From: Plantago ovata
Lineage: Eukaryota; Streptophyta; Magnoliopsida; Lamiales; Plantaginaceae
Reading direction: 5' to 3'
Length of the DNA: 64,000 bases
Assembly (NCBI GenBank): GCA_028274465.1
Contig: CM051456.1
Location: 62,916,753-62,980,752 of the forward strand
A program made the translations under genes and the position numbers. Positions 9,793 to 21,142 of the stretch are shown piece by piece (the stretch's first letter is position 1; the number at the start of each line of letters is the position of its first letter). Under the pieces are notes generated by a model that worked only from the letters and a program-made list of their open reading frames with translations, did no database searches and was not told the origin of the DNA.

Positions 9793-11106
9793 TGATGAAT
9801 GTGTATTTTACACTTTCATTTGAGTCTTTTTCACCTATTTTAGCTATCCCCTATGTTAATATTAGCTATATTTTAGTGCATTTTATTAGAATAGTGTCAC
9901 GTTTCCCTTTAGTTTTTATTTTACAGGTTTTGGTTGAAAAACGAGGATTTCAGGGCAATTATATTGAAGTTGACAAGGAATTGGTGTTCCAGAAGCCTAT
10001 TTGGAGTATCTGAAGGTTTCCGGATAGGATTTGGAGTATAGGGGTCGAATCTGGAGGTTAGAAGGCCACTAGAAGTCAGAAACCGAGTTCGGAAAGGGGA
10101 AGATCTCCAAAAACGCGTCGAAAACACGGAATTTCCCGAAAAAAGCTCCCGGGCGAATCGCCCGGGACGTGGTGCGAATCGCCCCACACCATGCGAATCG
10201 CACAGTGTGTGGGGCCCTTCGCCCCACACAAATTCGAAGCCTATATATAGTTGATCAGTTTTTCTCCGAAATTCATACTTTTCCAGACCTATTCTCTCAC
10301 CTTTCTCTGTAGTTTTAGGTAGGAACTTCCCAGAGCCTGTTCTGGGGGTTCATAGCTTAGGAGATACTTTTTCATAGCAGTTTGGAGCTTATAAGATCGC
10401 GATTCTTCGGAGACTAACAACCTATGGTAACATTGTATCTTACAGTTTTTCTACTTATTTTTATATATCTTTCAACATGTTTTCTTCTATGATTTCTGTT
10501 GATTGCATGACAACTATGAGTAGCTAAACTTATCATTGGTGATAGTATGTGAATTCTTAGCGAAGGGTTGATAATTATTCTAATGGCTATATCGCGCATT
10601 ATACTCCGTGTTATTGTTTTATTTCTTTGATCTAGCGGAACCTATATCTTTGTATGTTGATTAATTATTGCACACGATTGACCATAGTGTTGACCTATGC
10701 ATATCTATATCTTCGTAGTGTTGAATAATTACGGAACACAATTGGACAGTAGCGTTTGATCTATCAGAATCTATATCTTCGTAGTGTGTGATAATTACAA
10801 CAGGACAATTAATAGATCAAAGATCTCCATGCAAGACCGAGGAATTTACGCATGATTATTAACCCGTTATGCTTTGAAGGACCATACTATCACCAATCTC
10901 CATTATCTGTTAGAAAAACCTTTGCTATACCGACTGGTGTTTTTATATTCTTTAGTTAAATAGATAAAGCTAGTTATAGTCCTTAGAGAACGACACTCGA
11001 GGTCATTCTACTGCTACACTACGGTTTTCGTTGTATTTTGAATTGCCTTTGGCTAAATAACAAATTTATTTGCTTGATCCGGAACTGACAATCCCGCGCA
11101 TCATCA
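9793..11106 (+). repeat. Family A LTR 2 (1314 bp, full length)
   Basis: Starts TGATGAATG after the polypurine tract and ends GCATCATCA before a primer site. It acts both as 3' LTR of copy 1 and 5' LTR of copy 2. Internal order: palindrome array 10148-10230, TATA box 10241-10250, then about three ~66-bp tandem repeats at 10640-10823 built on TATATCTTCGTAGTGTTGA. Confidence 0.95.
10148..10250 (+). promoter_or_regulatory. LTR promoter: palindrome array plus TATA box
   Basis: CCCGGGCGAATCGCCCGGG (10148-10166) is a perfect 19-nt palindrome, followed by a GTGCGAATCGCCCC-type copy, a decayed third copy, and GTGTGGGG...CCCCACAC. CTATATATAG (10241-10250) lies about 12 bases after the array. A promoter role is inferred from the TATA box and its LTR position. 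Confidence 0.7.
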
Positions 11107-11109
11107 AAT

Positions 11110-11127
11110 TGGCGCCGCTGCCGGGGA
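11110..11127 (+). other. Primer-binding site, tRNA-Asp type (family A copy 2)
   Basis: TGGCGCCGCTGCCGGGGA, 3 nt after the LTR end. Confidence 0.9.
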
Positions 11128-11380
11128 CTATACTTCTTTTTTCTGTTTAATTTGTTTATATTTTCAGCATTCAAACCCCAGAACAGCTCTTGGATTGTCT
11201 CTCAAAAATTTCACCTTCTTACCCTATTTCTTTCCTCCTATCTTCTTAAGTAAATTCATCTAATCTAATCTTGGTTACCTTGTGTGTTTGTGCTCTCGGA
11301 ATTTTTGTTGATATTGTGTTTGATTACACTAATAGAACTAATTTTTAGTTTTGAGTTGCTCTTACTACAAAAATACAGAT

Positions 11381-12706
11381 ATGATGTCCATGCGCGCTCG
11401 CATAACACCCCAATTCTCGCAGGTGAGGAGAGGATCTTCCGTATACCTGGAAGATGAGTTAAGGAGGTATGAGGTGACGGAATCCATGGTGAGGTACTTA
11501 CCAAGGTACGAAGATGGAGTAGGGATGGACCCATGGAGTTTCATTCGATCCTATGAGAAGGAAATAGAAAGAATTCCAGCAGAAGGGTTTACTAAGGACC
11601 AATTGTGCAGGAAATTATGTTCTTTTACTCTGGGGTATGAGCCGAGGCGTTGGATTGCAAGGTTAGAACCAGGATCGCTGAAAACTTGGGGCCAAGTAGT
11701 AGAGGAGTTCTTGGCGCGGTTCATGCCCTATCATGAGACAATTGCCTTACGTGATAGGATCCAATATTTCGAGAAAGGAGAGTATGAGCAGTTTTGTGAC
11801 TCCTACGAACATTTTGAGCTGTATAAACGTGAGTGCCCCCATCACCGTTTCGAAGATGGGGCGTTGATTTGGTGCTTCGTTGGTGGACTTCGTGAAGAGG
11901 AACGACTTAGAGTGGATCGGTTGAGCGGCGGTCTGAGAGAATGTACGGCCGACGAGACAGAAGAAGTCCTCCGTAAGTACGCCAGAGGTTCAACACAATC
12001 CGATGAGGTCATACCAATTCACATCACCGCAAAGGAAGTAGATCGAGGTGAAGCAGGAAGCTCATCCGAGGAGTATTTTAAAGCCGAAGAAATCAGTGAG
12101 GAAGATGCACATGCCGAGCAAGTTGAAGATGACCTTCGTATAGAAAAACATGTTGAAGAAGTTGAAGTAACTGAGCATCTTACGGAAGAATTCAGGTTGT
12201 TGAATTGTGCTGAAGTAGAAGAGGTTCGAGAACTTGAAGAGGAGAAAGGATTGGAAGGCGACGCCCCTCCTTGAGGTGGGGGGCGAGTCGCCCAGCATGG
12301 GGGTGAACCGCCTCCCATGACCAGTGAGCTGGATGACCCCTGCTCCCCTGTTTCCTTACTCGCAGACATTCGCATCAATCCAAAGCCACATCCTTCCGTT
12401 ACTACTGAGGTTCTTAAGTACAAAGAAGTGAATCTACTCCTCCGAGGTGGGATGCTTGACAAGCAAGATACAGAGGAGCCACCACTAAACAAGCACCTCG
12501 ATGAAGTCAAAGTGAATGTCCTCCTATTGATGAAGTCCTTATTGGATATGCCTGCAAAGCAAACCAGTCCATTCACCATGGTGAGATCTTTGAAGCTTCC
12601 TAGGTCTCTTTGCTACATCGGACCAAGAGAATGGAGGCCACCGTGGGGAGGTACTCTTGAGTCCATTCTTGAATACTCAGCCGACCGAGGCCAAACCGTT
12701 CGGTAA
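11381..12706 (+). pseudogene. gag-only ORF of family A, copy 2 (compensating frameshifts)
   Basis: Starts at ATG 11381. The frame is clean until the GC-rich stretch, where a one-base gain near 12268 shifts it into TGA at 12272-12274. A one-base loss near 12303 restores the original frame, which then runs to the normal stop at 12706. Both changes fall inside the palindrome-like G/C runs, suggesting slippage. The gag domain and acidic region are otherwise as in copy 1. Confidence 0.85.
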
Positions 12707-14187
12707 CATCTAGTATCACTTTTTATTTACTCATTCTCTTTTGCTAGGGACTAGCTTAAATTTCATGAGGGGGATGGGATGTGAACCATGATGTTAAGTA
12801 TTGTTTGGCTTTGTGATGTTGAGTATGGTATCTTGTTTTTTAATTGCATTTGCACGTTTACCGCTTTCTTAGTTTTTTAGGTTGCATTTACTGCATTCAT
12901 CCTAGGATAGTCTTGCATGTTTTATATGGAGTTTATTGCCGAATTTTTTGAACTTTTTTATTGGCTAGATTAACTAATATGCCAGTAATCATATGCTTCA
13001 TCTCTATGAATTTGTTTGATGTTTTTCTCGCTTGGCTTGTCACATTTATGTATTGCATTTAGTTAAGCATGGTAGTCTCGACATCACTTAGTGGTGTTTT
13101 CTCTACTGCGGCTCACGAAGGCCTTTATAATAGGATGATGCATGTTAGGGTCTTATGGTTGTTTTCGCGAGTAATTATGTACCTAAGAGGCAACAAGTCT
13201 TCACCATGCTTTGAGATTGCTAAATGTCTAGGGAGGAGGTAGTGTGAGGTTGTGTGATCCTTTGTTTATAACCTATTCTTTCGAATAGGTTTGGGGAGGG
13301 GGTTACACCATCGTAGACTTGTTTTTCGTTTTTTATTTCTGTGTTGTGAGTTTATTTTCCTTTTCCGTAAATTTTATACTCCAACCTATTCTTTCGAATA
13401 GGTTTGGGGAAGTCGTGTGAGTCATTTTGTTTCTCTTTTTGTTATGCTACTGCTGGCTAAAAAATCGAAGAAAAAGAAAGAAAAAATTCCAGGAAAAAAA
13501 GAAACTGGAATGAAAAAAAAAGGAAAAAAAAGAAAAGACCCAAAAAAAGCAAGGAAGGGTCCAAAAAAAGAAAGCCAAATAGCAGTTTAGCAAAGTGTTG
13601 TGTCTCATTTTCCAATTCTTGTAATGTTCGTAATCGTGTTGTAATTTTCTATTTTTTGTCTTTTGTTTTTGAGTGTCATCTGTTCTAGACCACCCTCGTC
13701 CTGCCATTCAGGAAGTGGTGAATAGCTTAAGACTTTACTTGAGAGATGGGTACAATAGGGGAATGTTATCTTTTATAGGGAACCTCCTTCGTTTGATTAG
13801 AGCCAGTACTGGTTCAACCTCTTTGAGGGAAAGTCTTAAACTTGGTGAACAGGAGTAAGTCCTCAGTTTCATAGGCACGGGACAACCATTCGTATCTTAG
13901 CATGCTTCATTACGTCGTCACTGACTAGGTCCAGGTAGAGAATGTTACGAGAGACTATCTTTTCTTGACATAAGTGCTTATGTGGATGTGTATAAGTCAA
14001 TCGAGGTATTCTTCAACCTATATTCATGCTTTGATTTATATGGTTTTTGTTCATATGTTATTTGATAGATTCAGTAGATTAGTTCATTTTATTTGGCATG
14101 AGACTCCATTTTATGTGTTGCATTGTTTTTTGCATTAGAGTCTAGCTTAGTTGCTTGAGGACAAGCAAAGGTTCGGTTTGGGGAGTT
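12707..14187 (+). other. Family A 3' internal region, copy 2
   Basis: Same layout as copy 1: hairpins at 13270-13291 and 13383-13404, purine tract about 13458-13577 (shortened), and TTTGGGGAGTT against the LTR. No gene is seen. Confidence 0.75.
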
Positions 14188-15375
14188 TAATGAATGTGTA
14201 TTTTACACTTTCATTTGAGTCTTTTACACCTATTTTAGTTATCCTCTATGTTAATATTAGCTATATTTTAGTGCATTTTATTAGAATAGTGTCACGTTTC
14301 CCTTTAGTTTTTATTTTACAGGTTTTGGTTGAAAAACGAGGATTTCAGGGCAATTATATTGAAGTTGACATGGAATTGGTGTTCCAGAAGCCTATTTGGA
14401 GTATTTGAAGGTTTCCGGATAGGATTTGGAGTCTATAGGGGTCGAATCTGGAGGTTAGAAGGCCACTAGAAGTCAGAAACCGAGTTCGAAAAGGGGAAGA
14501 AATCCAAAAACGCGTCGAAAACGCGGAATTTACCGAAAAAAGCTCCCGGGCGAATCGCCCGGTGTGTGGTGCCCTTCGCCCCACACAAATTCGAAGCCTA
14601 TATATAGTTGCTCAGTTTTTCTCCGAAATTCATACTTTTCCATAACAGTTTGGAGCTTGTAAGATCGCATTCTTCGGAGACTGACAACCTTCGGTAACAT
14701 TGTATCTTACAGTTTTTCTACTTATTTTTATATATCTTTCAACATGTTTTCTTCTATGATTTCTGTTGATTGCATGACAAGTATGAGTAGCTACACTTAT
14801 CGTTGGTGATAGTATGTGAATTCTTAGCGAAGGGTTGATAATTAAGCTAATGGCTATATCGCGCATTATACTCCGTGTTATTGCTTTATTTCTTTGATCT
14901 AGCGGAACCTATATCTTCGTATGTTGATTAATTATTGCACACGATTGGACCATAGTGTTGACCTATGCATATCTATATCTTCGTAGTGTTGAATAATTAC
15001 GGAACACAATTGGACAGTAGTGTTTGACCTATCAGTATCTATATCTTCGTAGTGTGTGATAATTACAACAGGACAATTAATAGATCAAAGATCTCCATGC
15101 AAGACCGAGGAATTTACGCATGATTATTAACCCGTTATGCTTTGAAGGACCATACTATAACCAATCTCCATTATCTGTTAGAAAAACCTTTGCTATACCG
15201 ACTGCTGTTTTTATATTCTTTAGTTAAATAGATAAAGCTAGTTATAGTCCTTAGAGAACGACACTCGAGGTCATTCTACTGCTACACTACGGTTTTCGTT
15301 GTAGTTGTGAATTGCCTTATGCTAAATAACAAATTAATTTGCTTGATCCGGAACTGACAATCCTGCGCATCATCA
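14188..15375 (+). repeat. Family A LTR 3 (1188 bp, two internal deletions)
   Basis: Begins TAATGAATG (G to A at the second base) and ends GCATCATCA. One deletion removes two palindromes from the promoter array (14545-14586 remains). A second removes about 100 bases after the TATA box, between two short CTTTTCCA/CTTTTTCA-like strings near 14642. TATA box CTATATATAG is at 14598-14607. Confidence 0.9.
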
Positions 15376-15378
15376 AAT

Positions 15379-15396
15379 TGGCGCCGCTGCCGGGGA
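15379..15396 (+). other. Primer-binding site, tRNA-Asp type (family A copy 3)
   Basis: TGGCGCCGCTGCCGGGGA, 3 nt after the LTR end. Confidence 0.9.
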
Positions 15397-15648
15397 CTAT
15401 ACTCCTTTTTCTGTTTAATTTGTTTATATTTTCAGCATTCAACCCCAAGAACAGCTCTTGGATTGTCTCTCAAAAATTTCACCTTCTTACCCTATTTCTT
15501 TCCTCCTATCTTCTTCAGTAAATTCATCTAATCTGATCTTGGTTACCTTGCGTGTTTGTGCTCTCGGAATTTTTGGTGATATTGTGTTTGATTACACTAA
15601 TAGAACTAATTTTTAGTTTTGAGTTGCTCTTACTACAGAAATACAGAT

Positions 15649-16973
15649 ATGATATCCATGCGAGCTCGCATGACACCCCAATTCTCACTGGTGAAGAGAG
15701 GATCTTCCGTATACCTGGAAGATGAGTTAAGGAGGTATGAGGTGACGGAATCCATGGTGAGGTACTTACCAAGGTACGAAGATGGAGTAGGGATGGACGC
15801 ATGGAGTTTCATTCGATCCTATGAGAAGGAAATAGAAAGAATTCCAGCAGAAGGGTTTACTAAGGACCAATTGTGCAGGAAATTATTTTCTTTTACTCTG
15901 GGGTATGAGCCGAGGCGTTGGATTGCAAGGTTAGAACCAGGATCGCTGAAAACTTGGGGCCAAGTAGTAGAGGAGTTCTTGGCGCGGTTCATGCCCTATC
16001 ATGAGACAATTGCCTTACGTGATAGGATCCAATATTTCGAGCAAGGAGAGTATGAGCAGTTTTGTGATGCCTACGAACATTTTGAGCTGTATAAACGTGA
16101 GTGCCCCCATCACCGTTTCGAAGATGGGGAGTTGATTTGGTGCTTCGTTGGTGGACTTCGTGAAGAGGAACGACTTAGAGTGGATCGGTTGAGCGGCGGT
16201 CTGAGAGAATGTACGGTCGACGAGGCAGGAGAAGTCCTCCGTAAGTACGCCAGAGGTTCAACACAATCCGAAGAGGTCATACCAATTCACATCACCGCAA
16301 AGGAAGTAGATCGAGTTAAAGCAGGAAGCTCATCCGAGGAGTATTTTGAAGCCGAAGAAATCAGTGAGGAAGATGCACATGCCGAGCAAGTTGAAGATGA
16401 CCTTCGTATAGCAAAAGTTGTTGAAGAAGTTGAAGTAACTGAGCATCTTACGGAAGAATTCAGCTTGTTGAATTGTGCTGAAGTAGAAGAGGTTCGAGAA
16501 CTTGAAGAGGAGAAAGGATTGGAAGGCAACGCCCCCCTGGAGGTGGGGGGCGAGTCGCCCAGCATGGGGGGAGAACCGCCTCCCATGACCAGTGAGCTGG
16601 ATGACCCCTGCTCCCTTGTTTCCTTACTCGCTGACATTCGCATCAATCCAAATCCACTTCCTTCCGTTACTACTGAGGTTCTTAAGTACAAAGAAGTGAA
16701 TCTACTCCTCCGAGGTGGAAGCTTGACAAGCAAGATACACAGGAGCCACAACTAAACAAGCACCTCGATGAAGTCAAAGTGAATGTCCTCCTATTGATGA
16801 AGTCCTTATTGGATATGTCTGCAAAGCAAACCAGTCCATTGACCATGGTGAGATCTTTGAAGCTTCCTAGGTCTCTTTGCTACATCGGACCAAGAGAATG
16901 GCGGCCACCATGGGGAGGTACTCTTGAGTCCATTCTTGAATACTCAGCCGACCGAGGCCAAACCGTTCGGTAA
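15649..16973 (+). pseudogene. gag-only ORF of family A, copy 3 (late frameshift)
   Basis: From ATG 15649 the frame is open through the gag domain, acidic region and GC-rich stretch. It is the longest continuous copy. A one-base loss in the A run near 16719 (GGTGGAAGC for GGTGGAAAGC) shifts it to a stop at 16753-16755. The normal C-terminus (to 16973) remains readable in another frame. Confidence 0.85.
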
Positions 16974-17962
16974 CATCTAGTATCACTTTTTATTTACTCA
17001 TTCTCTTTTGCTAGGGACTAGCTTAAGTTTCATGAGGGGGATGGGATGTGAACCATGATGTTAACTATTGTTTGGCTTTGTGATGTTGAGTACGGTATCT
17101 TGTTTTTTAATTGCATTTGCACGTTTACCGTTTTCTTAGTTTTTTAGGTTGCATTTACTGCATTCATCCTAGGATAGTCTTGCATGTTTTATATGGAGTT
17201 TATTGCCGAATTTTTTGAACGTTTTTATTGGGTAGATTAACTAAATATGCCATTAATCATATGCTTCATCTCTATGAATTTGTTTGAGGTTTTTCTCGCT
17301 TGGCTTGTCACATTTATGTATTGCACTTAGTTAAGCTTGGTAGTCTCGAGATCACTTAGTGGTGTTTTCTCTACTGCGGTTCACGAAGGCCTTTATAATA
17401 GGATGATGCATGTTAGGGTCTTATGGTTGTTTTCCCGAGTAATTATGTACCTAAGAGGCAACAAGTCTTCACCATGCTTTGAGATTGCTAAATGCCTAGG
17501 AAGGAGGTAGTGTGAGGTTGTGTGATCCTTTGTTTATAACCTATTCTTTCGAATAGGTTTAGGGAGGGGGTTACACCATCGTAGACTTGTTTTTCGTTTT
17601 TCATTTCTGTGTTGTGAGTTTATTTTTCCTTTTCCGTAAATTTTATACTCCAACCTATTCTTTCGAATAGGTTTGGGGAATTCGTGTGAGTCATTTTGTT
17701 TCTCTTTTTGTTATGCTACTGCTGGCTAAAATATCGAAAAAAAAGAAAGAAAAAATTCCAGGAAAAAAGAAAAACAAAGAAAAAAAGAAACTGGAAAGAA
17801 AAAAAAAGAAAAAAAAGAAAAGACCCAAAAAAAGCACGGAAGGGTCCAAAAAAAAGAAAGCCAAATAGCAGTTTAGCAAAGTGTTGTGTCTCATTTTCCA
17901 ATTCTTATAATGTTCGTAATCGTGTTGTAATTTTCTATTTTTTGTCTTTTGTTTTTGAGTGT
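16974..17962 (+). other. Family A 3' internal region, copy 3, split by element 2 (left part)
   Basis: Hairpins at 17538-17559 and 17652-17673, purine tract about 17726-17869. It breaks off at AGTGT (17958-17962), the left target duplication of element 2, and resumes at 24110. Confidence 0.8.
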
Positions 17963-19278
17963 TGATGAATGTGTATTTTACACTTTCATTCGAGTCTTTT
18001 TCACCTATTTTGGCTATCCTCTATGTCAATTTAGCTATATTTTAATGCATTTTATTAGAATAGTGTCACGTTTCCCTTTAGATTTTGTTTTACAGGTTTT
18101 GGTTGAAATTCAAAGATTTCCGGGCAAATATATTGAAGTTGACAAGGAATTGGTGTTCCAGAAGCCTATTTAGAGTATCTAAAGGATCCGGATGGGATTT
18201 GGAGTCTAGGGGCCGAATCTGGAGGTTAGAAGGCTACTAGAAGTCAGAAACCGAGTCCGAAAAGGGGAATAAATACAAAAACGCGTCGAAAATGCGGAAT
18301 TCCGCGAAAAACCCGCCGGCCGAACCGCCGCATAGCTGGGGCGAACCGCCCCACACCGGGCGAACCGCCGGGCGTGTGGGGCGAACTGCCCCGTGGTATT
18401 TCGGGGCCTATATACGGTTGCTCAGTTTTCTCCGAAAATCATATCTTTCCAGACCTACTTTCTCACCTCTCTCTATAGTTTTAGGTAGGAACTTCCCGGG
18501 GCCTGCCCTGGGAGTTCTGTAGCTTAGGGGATACTTCTTCATAGCGGATTGGAGCTCGTAGGATCGCAATTCTTCGGAGATTGACAACCTTCGGTAACTT
18601 GTATCTTACAGTTTAATCTACTTATTTTATATATCTTTCAATATGTCTTCTTCTATGATTTCTATTGATTGCATGCCTATTATGAGTAGCTAAACTTATC
18701 GTTGGTGATAGTATGTGAATTCTTAGCGAAGGGAAGATAATCATGCTAATGGCTATATCGCGCATTATACTCCGTGTCATTGCTTTATTTCGTTGATCAG
18801 TTGCAACCTAAATTCTCGTATGTTGTATTAATTATTATGCACAATTGGACACTTGTCGACCATCAGACCAATTATCTTCGTAGTGTTGAATAATTACGGA
18901 ACACATTAGGACAATCGTGATTGACTTGTCAGACCAATTATCTTCGTAGTGCTTAATATTTGCAACAGGACACTAGATTGATTCAAAGATCTCTATGCAA
19001 GACCGAGGAATTTATGCATGATTATCGACCCGTTATGATAAGAAGGACCATACTATCACCAATCTCCATTATCTGCTAGAAACCCCCTATTGCTATCTGT
19101 CTGCTGTTTTTTATATTCTCTTGTTAAATAGATAAAGCTAGTTATAGTCCAGAGAGAACGACACTCGAGTCATTCTACTGCTACACTACGGTTTTCGTTG
19201 TAGTTGTGGATTGCCTTTGGCTAATTACAAATTTATTTGATTCGTTCGCGTTGGAACACGATATCCGCGCGTTCATCA
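17963..19278 (+). repeat. 5' LTR of element 2
   Basis: Starts TGATGAATG and ends TTCATCA. The promoter array uses core GCGAACCGC instead of GCGAATCGC. The TATA box is altered to CTATATACGG (18408-18417). Confidence 0.95.
18315..18417 (+). promoter_or_regulatory. LTR promoter of element 2: GCGAACCGC palindrome array and TATA-like box
   Basis: Four palindrome units in 18315-18394, including GGGGCGAACCGCCCC at 18338-18352 and CCGGGCGAACCGCCGGG at 18356-18372. CCTATATACGG follows 12 bases later. Confidence 0.65.
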
Positions 19279-19281
19279 AAT

Positions 19282-19299
19282 TGGCGCCGTTGCCGGGGA
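19282..19299 (+). other. Primer-binding site, perfect tRNA-Asp match
   Basis: TGGCGCCGTTGCCGGGGA is the exact complement of the tRNA-Asp(GTC) 3' end, unlike the family A sites, which carry C at position 9. Confidence 0.92.
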
Positions 19300-19432
19300 C
19301 TATACTCCTTTTTTCTGTTTAATTTGTTTATATTTTCAGCATTCAATTCCTAATTCTATTAGTTTTAGTTTTCCTATTTAATCTATCTCTGATACTCCTT
19401 TCCTAGCTTGTCACAGATATTCAGGTCTTGTG

Positions 19433-21142
19433 ATGGCTCGCCCACTTTTGAAATCATGGGTTCAACCCAACAAAGCACTGATGAGAGGTCCATCTATTGT
19501 TCTTTCTGCTGCAACTCGAGATTTGGAAATCAAAAGTTGCATGTACCAGCAACTCCCGAGATTCTATGGGTTGGCTAGGGAAGATGTTATGGGATACCTG
19601 AATGATATTGACGACTTTATCAACAATCTTCCAAGGCCCGGAGCAGGGATAACGGACGATGAGCTAAGGATGAAGGTTTTTGCTTTGGGGCTTGGTGATA
19701 AAGCTAAGGCATGGTTAGGCTCTCTGGAAGCCGGATCACTAGACACCTGGGACAAGGTGTATTCTGCTTTTATGGAGAAATACTTTCCTCACACATTGAC
19801 TACCGTGCTTAAGGCGCAAATCACAGGATTCAAATAGGACTATAATGAGACCATCTACACCGCTTTCGAGAGGTTCAAGGACCTCATGCACAAGTGTCCA
19901 CACCATGGTTTTGGGCTTCCTGATCTTGTCCAGCACTTCTACAATGGATTCACATATGAGAGTCAACAGGTGGTGGATTTCCAATGCCGTGGTACTATCT
20001 GGGAAGAGACCGCCGAGGATGTGTGGGCGTGTTTCGAAAGGCTTGCTAAAGGATCTCAATCCAAGGATCCAAGAGCAATGGTTAGAAGGCGTGGACCTGA
20101 GGCCCCACCAAACCAGGAGATCCCAATGCATGAAGTGAATGGTGTGAGTGGCGATAGGTTCGAAGGTTTCGCCAATCAGATGAGGCAAGCTCTAAGTGGC
20201 CTAATCGGAACTTCTCTCTCCAACGAGGTATGTAGGGTGTGCAAGAATTATGGGCATGGGGCTCATATGTGTAGATCAAATCTAGCACGAGAAGATGTTC
20301 ACTTGGAAAACCGTAGTAATCCTACTCCTAAAGACGAAGCATCTACATCCAAGTCAGCAACTCTCATGGATAATTTACAGAAATTGGTGGATTTCACCCA
20401 AGTGTTTTTGAAGAGATACGAGGAGAATTCGGCAAAGATCAATGCTCGTCTGGATCAATTGGAAGCTAGAGCTATTAGAGAGCAAGGGAAGTTACATAGC
20501 AGCACTGAGAGGTCCATGTCGATCAACTTGGTGGGAGATCAACCAGTGGAAATCACTATTAAGCAAGTTGCTAAGTGCGAGTGTTACAAGGATGAAGAGC
20601 CTCCACTAGCCAAGGAAGAAGAGAAGGACCTTGGTACTGATGAGAGTGGAAAGAAGCAAGAGAATCCCGAGCCACTCCTTCAAAGTTTCGATGTTAAGGT
20701 CGGGATTGGCAAACTTGAAGATGTCTGTGCCACACTAGACACGGGATCTTACTCGAACGTGCTCCCTTTGAATGTGTTTGAGAAGAGTAGCCTTGGAAAA
20801 CTATCTGACCATAGGGCTATTGTGCAACTGGCGGATGGATCCTTTGTGAGACCCGAAGGCGTTGTGAAAAATGTGTTGGTCAAGATTGGTGAAGCATCTG
20901 TATACACCAATTTTGTAGTTATGCCGGCGTCTGCACCTGGGACGGGGGATGTCATTCTCTTGGGACGAACGTTATTGACTAAGCTACGCCCCGTGATGGA
21001 TATCTACCAAAGAACTTGCACTATTGAAGTGGATGGCAAGCAACATGTGTTGCAAGCCATATCTGATCCACCTGATCCGCCTGATAATTCTTACACTACT
21101 CACTACTGTGGTCTTGCAGCCTATGTCCTTTCTTATTCATAG
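19433..21142 (+). pseudogene. gag-protease of element 2 with one in-frame amber codon
   Basis: Starts at ATG 19433. The order is gag domain (to about residue 200), zinc knuckle CRVCKNYGHGAHMC, a short linker, coiled coil, and aspartic protease (ATLDTGSYSNVLP, then DVILLGRTLL). The frame is interrupted only by TAG at 19835-19837, at the glutamine position that is CAG in element 3 and also TAG in element 1. Compared with element 3 it lacks about 60 residues of the glycine-rich stretch after the zinc knuckle. The C-terminus is in frame, unlike element 3. It ends shortly before the AGGCAA-loop hairpin. Confidence 0.85.

Noticed and set aside
10148-10230. Palindrome arrays as rho-independent terminators or CRISPR-like repeats
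   Set aside because: No U-tract or spacers, the genome is plant, and the arrays sit upstream of TATA boxes.
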